Below, piece by piece: positions 46,790 to 56,550 of a stretch of DNA of 64,000 nucleotides. Every line of letters starts with the position of its first letter. Position 1 is the first letter of the stretch. Origin of the DNA: Streblospio benedicti (lineage: Eukaryota; Annelida; Polychaeta; Spionida; Spionidae); NCBI GenBank assembly GCA_019095985.1, contig CM032666.1:56605698-56669697 (forward strand), written 5' to 3'. The notes beneath the pieces are model-generated. The model saw nothing but the letters and a program-made list of their open reading frames with translations, did no database searches and had not been told where the DNA came from. Both the position numbers and the translations under genes were made by a program.

Positions 46790-47300
46790 GACACCTCATT
46801 TTATAAGAGTAATGCTTAGAATATCTTGTGACTGAATTTTTATACCTCAATAAACCTGCACGTTTGATACCAAAATCATTGCTCTCTCAAATAGTTAAAA
46901 GTTACTGAAACTCGATCATCCTACCCTGGTAGTGGTGGCCATCTTGAATTTGCTTACATCAAATTAGTAAGTTACATTTTCATGAGTAATTTTGATTTTG
47001 TCTATGTCTAGTTATTCAATTTTGTTTCCATTAGGATATTTGGAAATCATGTTTCTATTATTGATAGTTAAACGTTACAGATAATCTCAGATTTCGAACA
47101 CTCCTGTGGTGGCCATCTTGGATTGTGCATATATGGCGATAAACAGTCTTATTCCAATGAATATAATTGGATTACTTGACCTCTACAGCCTATTTCTAGA
47201 CACCAAAATCATGACTCTATCCCAAATATCAAGAAAGATATAGCCAATATTAGATTTCGACTCCCACACCAGCGGCCATCTTGGATATCTCAAAACGCTG
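46790..47300. repeat. Three imperfect units of about 170 bp ending in GGCCATCTTGGAT
   Basis: GTGGTGGCCATCTTGAAT at 46930, GTGGTGGCCATCTTGGAT at 47103 and AGCGGCCATCTTGGAT at 47266. Each is preceded by a diverged AYACCAAAATCATNNCTCTM block about 70-80 bp upstream. A similar sentence stands at 60160 (GGCAGCCATCTTGGATTTG) and 6557 (GTGGCCATCTTGATGG). Confidence 0.6.
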
Positions 47301-47968
47301 GGAAATATTAAAATGTAATCAGGGCTAAAATTCCTTATTAGGCACCCTTTTAATCAAATCAGGTGTTGGTATTTTTAGCATGTTCATCATGTAATCGTGT
47401 AGTTTTGAAATAAACGATATTAAGCTAAATATTGAGTGATAATAGGGTAATTCTTCAAAAAGTCTAAATATTTACATGGCTAAATATCAAAATAATTATA
47501 TAATCTACCATAATTCTTGAAGTGATGATTTTGAACATAAAATCCATTAAATTACCAGTTAAATGTCAGTTGTGTATGATTTTTTATGTCAAAACACAAC
47601 GCGGGTGGAACCGAGTGATAATAGGGGTCGCTGAGGGTGGTTCCATATCCAAATCTTTTTTATATGCCCTAAGGTACATGCATGCCAAATGTGGCGCTTG
47701 TACCCCATTTTGCACGATTTTACGATAACAGACCGGGCTATACAGGCATCCCATCCGTATGAGCGGTTGCGTATACACTACACTGATTTTCCAACAATGA
47801 GAAACTTTTTTTTTCAGTGTGATGGATTACTTTTCCAGGTAAATGGATACAAAATCATTATATTCTTTTTAATATAAAACATATCAAAATATGAATACTA
47901 TAAAGCATAGTAATGCAATATATTGAAATGCCCAGCTTGTTCTGCTGCCGACGAAGCATACTGAAGAA

Positions 47969-48103
47969 ATATGTCATGGTTTGGAGGTCACCATGTATGA
48001 ATGCATGCCCGAATGTAGTGAATATTGCCCGACCTTGCGAGGGCAATATTCACTACATGAGGGCATGGATTCATACATGGTGACCGACAAACCATGATAT
48101 ATA
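47969..48103. mobile_element. Foldback (long hairpin) element
   Basis: Arms of about 62 nt (ATGGTTTGGAGGTCACCATG.. TGTAGTGAATATTGCCC) pair with their complement around a 10-nt loop, GACCTTGCGA (48031-48040). A few mismatches only. Non-coding. Confidence 0.85.
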
Positions 48104-50927
48104 TTCATTATAACACGATAAACCCTCATTAGCACATACTATTTGATGAAAAGCCTCACGAAAATAGCATGGAATTAATCGGGTTCAACGCACAGCAAAA
48201 GTCTCTCGCCATTGTCATATTTGTAAACGTCTTACGCATCTCTGTGTAGTATAACAAACGTCATACGTTTAGATATAATGTCAGACGTACTATTTCATGT
48301 CAGTCTTACTTAGAAATACGTATGTATACTAGGAACTGGAAGTATTATTCAGAAAATTTTCAAAACATTCTGTTATTTTATGTTGTAAACAGTAAGCAAT
48401 TTTTTTTCTTGTCTCAATCATCTACGCTTTATTTGCAAGTAAATTTTGCAGAAAATCCAACGTACACACAATTCTTTAGCATTGGCATACAATAAGTGAG
48501 TGTACAGATGGCCAATATGGTTATATATTGATTTACTTATTTGAATAGATAGCCGAAAGTGTGACCCACTTTTAGAGGGCACTATTGCCCAGTCGACTAT
48601 GGAGAAATAGGTGACCGGCTGATTTGGCTCTAAGCCAATCACAATGCAGGATTTAGGGGTGTGTCACAGATAGAGTGTTATAATGCTCAATATGCAGTCA
48701 TGTGCCCAATCCTGGACACCAGCCACGTGTTTTTGTTTTGGATAAACATCGCAACGTTGAAGCCTTCACATGAACGTACACCCACACACAACCTGCTGGC
48801 TTCACTGGCAAAATGCATGGGTTAGTATATGAAACAGCCCTTCACTCATAAATTCCCCAATTACACAACCATTAATGTTATTTTGCACAATTTATCCCCT
48901 CACAACACCGAAATTCTCAGTATCACATGTACTATAATATCGTGGACATGACGTACACTGTCAAAATTACGTTTGCCGTTGTCAGGCCCTATAAAACGGA
49001 GGCCGCTCGGCAAATCGGGGCAGTATCTCCTGTGGATCTGACCGACGTGGCGGTTTGGAAGACTTTGCTTGACGTGGCCGTGTAGAAGCTGAGAGGTGAA
49101 CTTTGTGGGTTCGCGACTGGGAAGAATTGGTGAGCGTTGTTTTGCATTCTGAAGAAAGCCTTACTAGGGATTTTGATCTTTTTATTTCGTTGATGAATTA
49201 TGAACGTTTTTGTATTGATTTGCAAGAAAATTTGGAAAATTAACTCAGCAATTAGTGGTCATAGTTTTCTTTTATGGAGGCAATAAGGCACGGGAAAGTT
49301 ACACAGCTGGAAAGATAATTGAAGCCCTAAGACAACACATAAAAGTCTTGCTTCAGACTAAACCAACAGGCAATCGGAAAAATAACATTTTACCACACTG
49401 ATATTATAACTTTAAATATCACCAAAATGGGTATTCAGGTAACATGGAGCAGGATCCACGTGGCGACCATGACTCCCGGTGGCGGAGGGCCAGACAGGTG
49501 GTCCACCAAGCCATGGCCATCGGTGAACTGGAGTGACGCCGGGCCACGGATTTGGTGAGCTGAGCCACTACGGCTGATGGCGGACGGACCGCGACGTCAT
49601 TACAATCGTCCGCGCCGTCAAGTTGGAGCTCAACAGTTCGCCAGCTCAAGTAAATGAATAATGGACTTGAGTTAGGAACCACGTATTTAAAAGGAGCACC
49701 AAATTGCTCAACCGCACAGAAGAGCAAGGCCCTGGGAGAGCTGAACAAAGCCTTCATGACAGAAATGTCTCGAGGACCTAATTTTTTTATTTTATTTTTA
49801 TTTCATTTTTTATTTTCCTACCCACATAACCAACTTTCTGCGCCTTTTTCCAGTGGTCTGCATGTATGCTGCAATTTCTGTTGGATCTCACAGGTAAAAT
49901 GGCATGTACTAAATAAGATCAAAGTAATATTAAATGATCTTTACATTTTACAGAATGTAGTGTTCGGACTGTCCATACTATTTGAGACAATTAGAATTGA
50001 AATCTTCATATACAAGCAATGTTCGAAAACACTCATATGATTATAATCAGGAGTGGCTGGTTCAACATTCAAGCCCGCGAGCAGAAACCGCAAGACAACA
50101 TCCATGTGGCCATTGTTCTTTGTGGTGATAAAAAATGACACCAAGCAGTAATTATAATGCTCATAAAATCTACTCTCTACTTCAACTCGGATCCTGTTCA
50201 TTTTCATGTCATAATAGACCAATTGGTTCTACAACAAAATCTAGAGAAACTGGTAAGTATTTTCCATATTTATCAGTATGTATTTGTTAGATTCTATAGT
50301 TTCATTGCCAATTTGGAAAATTGGCTATTTGGTCAACTAAATTGACTCTCAGGTACTTCAAATGAAGCCCTATGAACGAAGGCCACTTATAGAGTGGAGG
50401 ACTGGCGGGTGTGACAATTTATCCAATAGACATCTTCATTAGCACTCTCGATCATGCGACTTTGACCGTTTACAGAGTACTTTAAAGCCGAGGGCTGTGC
50501 TTAACAAAAAATCATGAAAAAAGACTATGGTTTGACATTGGTCTCAATGTCGGGCTGAGCCAATAAGAATTGGACATTAAGGTGTGTCAGAAGAGCACCC
50601 TCACACAGTGCATACCCAGTCAAAAACAATCATTTCCCCCAGGGAAATAATAATTAAAAGCATATTAGAGAATTTGTTTTCTTAGTATAAAACAAAGTTG
50701 TAAGATAAATATTTGCGCAAAAACGTTGGCAGCCGCAATGGAAGCACGCCCTGACAATGGGCAAGAGTGTCTTGATGGACAACAGTGAGGCTTGATCGGA
50801 AGATGCAGCTGTTGTTGTTATGCAGATGTGTGGAGACACGCCCATCGCGCCACCTACTCTCGAGTTCCGAATAGCAGTACAGTCTTGAATAAGAGTACAG
50901 GTTGGAAAATCACAACATTTTTAATAA
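48104..50927. other. Accessory stretch without an identified gene
   Basis: Mostly AT-rich. A GC-rich patch at 49440-49640 contains a 30-codon plus-strand frame (49444-49536) starting MEQDPRGDHDSRWRRARQVV. It looks like a coding remnant, but I do not recognise it. Nothing else was supported. Confidence 0.4.
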
Positions 50928-51213
50928 CATGATCAATTGTTTTTTGTTCTCAGAACCATCTTTTTACCTGTCATTGCAGACGTTTCGCTCATGTCACATG
51001 AGCGTCAACAGTGCTACTGGGGGCTGTTTCTCAGTTCCCGCGACCATGTAGGTCACGTGATCCAACTTGCATCACGTGACCTACATGGTCTGAGAAAACA
51101 GCCGCCAGCCACTTAAAAGATTTATTTGTTGACGCCTCATGTAACAGCATGAGCGAAACGTCTGCAATGACAGCTAAAAAGATGGTTCTGAGAACAAAAA
51201 ACAATTGATCATG
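50928..51213. mobile_element. Foldback (long hairpin) element of 286 bp
   Basis: The outer arms CATGATCAATTGTTTTTTGT pair with their exact complement. The arms include AGACGTTTCGCTCATG. The centre has a second nested palindrome, TGTAGGTCACGTGAT / ATCACGTGACCTACA. Between these lie short unpaired parts. Non-coding. Confidence 0.85.
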
Positions 51214-52166
51214 TCTATACCAGAACCCAGTAGTAACCTCCATTCAAGGATTTTTAATAACAGTACGGGTTTGAATAAAGATGCAGGATGGAAATTCTAT
51301 TGAAATCGAATAAGAGTACGGGGTTTCAATAATAGTACCAGTGGATGAAGATAGGCTAAAACTTGAAGTGGACCACAGGTCCTGTTACTCCGTTTTTTAA
51401 CAGGACCGCCAGAGCTTTAACTGGACCATAACCTAGAACAGCGTTCAAAAAATGCACCGGTCAAGATAATGGATCAGAATCACTTAAGATTTATTTGTTT
51501 TAAAAGAGGAATACCAATACCATGTACATGTACAAAGTTTTATTTAAAAAATATCAACAAATTTTGTACACATTGTCATCACTTAACCCATCTAATTAAC
51601 CAGACTCAGTCATGCCAGATAGGGTGGAGTGGGGGGTCGGGGTTGCTAAACTAATATTTTCGCTCATATAATATTACGTTTGTGAGGTTTAAACGAATCA
51701 TACATGACTCCACTTATTACTAAAAACTAACCTAGTCTAGCAGCATTGATTCTTCATCATTAAGACACACTGCTGCACTGTTAATCCATAGAATTTGCAA
51801 TAATATTGAGATATTTCTCAGAAATTTGATTGCCGGTCGCCATATTGTCAATGTGAACATGCTATTCCCACAACGCTGTGCAATTTTCCTACGATATTGC
51901 GTATTTATTTGCATAGACCACGAGGTATTGCTTACATTATTGTTACGGACTTGACAGATAGCAGCAGGTAAACAAAATGGCGGCCACGAGGGGCAAAAAC
52001 AGATGTCGAAGCTTGTATTTTTATATTTTTGTGGATATATATTGCTGGTTTTCCCGTGAGATCGAGTGAGAATGTACGATGCCTAATAAACATATAGGGT
52101 GACAAAGCTTTTTTTTAATAAGCATACAACTCGAATAAGGCAGTACAGGGTGGAATATTTTTGTAG

Positions 52167-52346
52167 AATAAATACCCGAACATGTACAGCAATTCGGAAC
52201 TCGAGAGTACGCTACCTGAGCCATGTGCCAACGGCTGGACAAAGGTGGGCTACTACCTCGTGTCACAGTTCAAGTCCATATGGCCCTCTGCCACATCGTT
52301 CTGCCATGTGGCCTTGCAAGCACGCCTGTCTGTGTTCGAAGACTAT
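52167..52346 (+). CDS. Orphan exon-like segment, 60 codons
   Basis: A phase-0 open stretch lies between an acceptor (TTTTTGTAG, ending 52166) and a strong donor (GTAAGTAAG at 52347). The peptide begins NKYPNMYSNSELESTLPEPC and contains VGYYLVSQFKSIWPSATSF. Codon third positions are GC-rich against AT-rich surroundings, as in the real exons of this window. I do not recognise the protein, and no partner exon is clear. The open frame at 52787-53008 (ending QSVSCNIV) is a weak candidate. Confidence 0.35.
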
Positions 52347-53452
52347 GTAAGTAAGTTTTGGAAAGTTTCAAACGGGACTTGTATGGCATTTACACAAAAC
52401 ATCGTTTTACTGCATGGTAACAGAACTAACCAATACATACACAGGGCTGCCAACCCCTCAATAGCCATTTTTGTACTCAGTATGCCCAAAATTAATATTT
52501 TAGGGGTATTCTGTGGTGGAACGGCAAACGGTCTACAAAAATACTGGGTGTAAAAAGAAATCCATAAGTGCAGAACTGATATATGTATATCTGGTGTAAT
52601 GTAATCAATATTCAGGGCTTTTAACACCAATCACAAATATCTATGTTTGGATGCAGTTCCTGTGCTTTTACTTCATAAAAAGTAGTTATTAATGAAAACT
52701 ACATAAAGTGAAGAAATCTGTATTTTGAAGGTAGAATTAGTATTTGGGTATTTTGGGTCGGAAATCTGTATTAATACCCGGCATATATGTACTATTTGGC
52801 AGCCCTGCATACAGACTTATACTCTTCAAAAAAGTTCTGTCATCCAAAAATTGCTATTATGTGTATTTGTGGCAGCCTGCCCACCAGCATGATTGAGTCC
52901 CAGATTATTCTCCCACAGATTGTGGATGGGTATTGCAGGATGGAAAATTTAACATCAAATGGCACTAAGTGGCACAAATGCCAAAGTGTCTCATGCAATA
53001 TTGTTTAAATAAATGATGATGAGGCTCCAGAAAGTAACTTATAATGGTAAGAAGGATTTATTTAATTTTCTTTAATATTATGTACATTTACAATCCTATC
53101 ATTCTACAGAGACGAATCTTAATTAAATAATATTGAAATAAATGGTTACCATATTGGGGTATTTTATGTTCAATTTTGATTTTATGGCTCTAAAAATTAC
53201 ACAAAAAAAATCACCAGTTGAACTAGCAGATGAACATTCTAACCTATTATTGAGATTGTGTGCTGTAGTTAAGATGTCCCAACAGGTTCGGATGTATATT
53301 TATGTGTATCCAAACACCTGGTAGACAGAGTTACTACATTTACATATGTTCACGAATACTATATCATGAAATTGTTTAACTTAAAGGTCCAATCCAAGCG
53401 AATAATTAATATTCTGCACATCATATCAGAGTGAATAGTTTCTATGGTTACG

Positions 53453-53466
53453 GTTACCATGGTAAC
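53453..53466 (+). promoter_or_regulatory. Perfect palindromic X-box (RFX site)
   Basis: GTTACCATGGTAAC matches the RFX consensus GTNRCC(N0-3)RGYAAC on both strands. It is followed by an M-box/CLEAR-like GTCACATGAC at 53469-53478 and a TATA box at 53489. X-boxes this close to a start are typical of ciliary genes. Confidence 0.75.
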
Positions 53467-53488
53467 GGGTCACATGACCATTTTACCC

Positions 53489-53496
53489 TATAAAAG
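53489..53496 (+). promoter_or_regulatory. TATA box of the 53.5-kb ORF
   Basis: TATAAAAG lies 36 bp before the ATG at 53532. Initiator-like TCATTC (53510) and TCATTT (53520) follow at roughly the expected distance, implying a leader of only 10-20 nt. Confidence 0.65.
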
Positions 53497-53531
53497 CAGA
53501 ACGCAAATCTCATTCACCATCATTTTCAAAG

Positions 53532-53891
53532 ATGGAAACGCCACGTGGATCCGTTGAACCAATGCAAGAGGAACCAAGAGGTGCAGCAGCCAGGTCTGAC
53601 CTTTCCAGCATCTTCAACAACATGAGGATCGGGAGCACCAGGAAGAGAGTGATGAAGACCCCCATCCCTGTCCCTCCACCATGCCCCAAGAATCCCTCAA
53701 AGAAGAAAAAGGTCGTGAGGTATCGTCCGGTGGTGGAATTGTCGCCAACACAGCTGATCTTCGCTTCCACCCCAAAGGCTTTGAAGCCCCGAAGACGGAC
53801 TGGTCCCCGTGAGAAGATGGCAAAGCCGGTCTTCCTTGAGGATCCTGTCCACCCTTCCACCCCAAAGCGCCAATGTGGTCTTTGTATATGA
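53532..53891 (+). CDS. Intronless 119-residue basic nuclear-type protein, unknown family
   Basis: One open frame from ATG to TGA with coding-like GC-rich third positions. The protein begins METPRGSVEPMQEEPRG, carries basic clusters (NPSKKKKVVRYRP, KPRRRTGPREK) that look like nuclear localisation signals, and has several S/T-P sites (KTPIP, LSPTQ, ASTPK, PSTPKR). It has no membrane segment and ends QCGLCI, which is not a CaaX box. The X-box and TATA box directly upstream argue that it is transcribed. I do not recognise the family. No AATAAA was seen close downstream. It could be a young or fast-evolving gene, a retrocopy, or part of an element. Confidence 0.55.
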   Translation: METPRGSVEPMQEEPRGAAARSDLSSIFNNMRIGSTRKRVMKTPIPVPPPCPKNPSKKKKVVRYRPVVELSPTQLIFASTPKALKPRRRTGPREKMAKPVFLEDPVHPSTPKRQCGLCI

Positions 53892-54512
53892 TCCAGTTAA
53901 CGGTGACCAGGCCTAATTGAATTATACATTTTTTATTTGACCATCATTCAAAACACCTGGATATGCAACCCAATTGACGTTATCAGGACTGGAAGATTCG
54001 AATTGGCAGTCTGTCTATCATGAGGTGCTCGGACGATAAACACAACCAAGTTAAAAAAATCTATTTAAGTGGGGAGATAAAAGGCAATGGTCATTTTTAG
54101 TGTAGAGATAACAATAGCTATGCACTTGTGTTGTCTTCATGTTTTTTTCTTTAGCTAACAAACGCTGTTATGTTGCAGGTGGCTGTAGTAAAGCAGTTCG
54201 TTTCCATAGTAAATTTATGTTAAATAGCTGCTCTGCGCATTCATTTTGTCCGATGTCAACCGTGGGAGATAAAATAATCTCGCACTGCTGTTTCATTCAT
54301 GAATTTGCATGAAAGTGGGATAAATTATTATATACAATGAAATGTTAGAAAATATGTTATTGTTTTTTGGGGGTGCTAAAACTCAGCATGATTTTGGAAA
54401 AGGAAGAGGTCAAGGCAGTGCCAACGGCTTGGTTGAATCAAGCACATTCACATTGACCACATTTCATTGTTGAATCGAGCAAGAAATGGCTGTTGGTGGC
54501 CCCCAGCAAACG

Positions 54513-54850
54513 CAAACAAATGTATCAAAAATCTTCAACCTCCAATGCACAACTGGGATATGCACAAAGTGCAGATAATAAGATCGGAAGGTTTGTATGC
54601 CACTATATTATAAAAAAAATATATCTATTATATTTATATATACATATTTCAGTGTATATTTCAGTGTATATTAGTATTGGTTGAATCGAGCAAACAAATG
54701 TATCAAAAATCTTCAACCTCCAATGCACAACTGGGATATGCACGAAGTGCAGATATGCAGATAAGATCGGAAGGTTTGTATTCCACTATATATATTATAA
54801 AAAAATATATATCTATTATATTTATATATACATATTTCAGTGTAATTTAC
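54513..54850. repeat. Tandem duplication, period 178 bp
   Basis: AAACAAATGTATCAAAAATC occurs at 54514 and 54692. The two units then run in parallel (CAATGCACAACTGGGATATG.. AAGATCGGAAGGTTTGTAT..) to an ATATATCTATTATATTTATA tail. Differences are few, so the duplication is recent. Confidence 0.85.
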
Positions 54851-55802
54851 AGTGCATGTGATTTTTCTTATCAATTTCCCTACTTAACAAGTTAATTTTT
54901 GGCAGCAATATATTATTTTGCCAAGCATGGAAGATTACACAATAATTCAATAAAAAATATTTACTTGTCATATATTTAATTTGCAAAAAAATAATTTTGT
55001 TCAAAAAAGAAATTTATTTCTAACATTGGATGTTGAAGCTATACAGTTGTACAGCTATATATATCGAACACCGAAGTATAAAGACGGACAATGGGAGCTC
55101 GACTCGTAAGCTGTAAAAACATTATTACTGTTCAATTCATTTATAGGGCCGAAGGTAATTTGTTATGCTCAACAACCTTCAGCCAGCACATATGACATTG
55201 TCATCTATGTATTACATACAATACAATAATACAAGAAAACTATTTAGTGCAACATGTGACAGTGAAGCGCACTATCATTCATTAATTTCTAAGGGAGCAA
55301 CTACAACATTTTACCTAACAAACAAATTTTTGCACAGAAAACAGAATAGTCTTATTTAAAGTTTATAGTTAAAACTACATATTAAACGCAAGATACTGAA
55401 ATTTTGTCTAAAATACTGAAATTTTGGCCTCGGGATACTGAAATTTCACCAAGAGAGGTTGGCAGGTGTAATAACTCCAAAGTAACAAAAGAAATAATCC
55501 ACTTCTACCCTCCTCCACTTCTAGAAGCTATGCGTGGTGGTGATGCCCAACAAATCAGCGTTCTGCCAGCTAGAGATGAGATCCCACACACCCTAGTGGA
55601 GGAACTCCAACTGAAGAACATTTCGGAGCATGTCAAGTGGCATATGCACTTTATAGTGGAGAACCCAAACAATAGTAAATATACATGAATTGTTACGCGA
55701 AATAAAGAATTTATGAAACTTTGTATGATTGTTGGTTGGTATGAGTGCACTAAAATGAGCCTGGGAGCCATCTCAATTTTTACCTTATTAGGGGTCTAAT
55801 GG

Positions 55803-55970
55803 GGGGTCAAAGGGTCAAAATTTCATAAAAATGGATTTATCTCCTTTAATATTGAATTTAGACCCAAATGTTGTATTGACCTTAGATAGGAACATGGGTA
55901 TGTAGAATCCAAAAATAACATAAGATTTGACCTTTGACCTCTCCTTCAAGGTCAAACAACAAGGTCAAAT
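55803..55970. promoter_or_regulatory. Cluster of nuclear-receptor half-sites
   Basis: GGGTCAAAGGGTCA at 55804-55817; TGACCTTTGACCT at 55928-55940 (a perfect DR1, AGGTCA-A-AGGTCA, on the minus strand); and AAGGTCAAACAACAAGGTCA at 55948-55967. No gene start is visible nearby. The cluster may belong to a repeat. Confidence 0.35.
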
Positions 55971-56550
55971 TCACTAATATTGCTGTTTTTCTTTATAAAC
56001 ACATAAATAAGCAACTTTAAGACAATATGTGTCGTTTTATTCAATAAACTTGTAATTTATTAAGTATTTCAATTAAGTTTTTATAATATTTTGATGTAAA
56101 AAAGCTAATAAAACTGATTTTAGCCAAATTTGCAAAGGCATACAATTCTTATATTTCCAGTGTCCAACCAGAATTTGCTTAAGATAGTTTTAGGTAGCAA
56201 GAAAAGTTATTTTTCAACATAATTAGTGTAGTGCTTGTAGATACCTTTAAATGTTTTTAGAATAAAAAAGTATCATTATTAAAATATTATCAAATATTTA
56301 TTACACAGAAAAAATATTGTGTAAGCATCATGAATTATTGTATTAATTGTATGCATGGTAAAGTGTACAGTAAAATAGTTCAAAATAGGAATATGTGCAG
56401 ATACAAATTAGATATTATACATTGAACAAACTGAAATATCCAATTAGAACATTCCATGGGGTAATAAATCAAACCCATGATGTCCACTTTGTTTATCCTT
56501 GTACTTCCTAGTTTGAACAAGGAAAATTTGTTGTTAACAAAACCCGTTGA

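Noticed and set aside
49419-49757. 112-residue minus-strand frame in a GC-rich patch
   Set aside because: The plus strand shows the more protein-like short frame. Neither has splice or promoter support, so no gene is called.
53510-53960. Histone-type gene at 53532
   Set aside because: It is short, basic and intronless with a TATA box, but there is no histone fold sequence and no histone 3' stem-loop after the stop.
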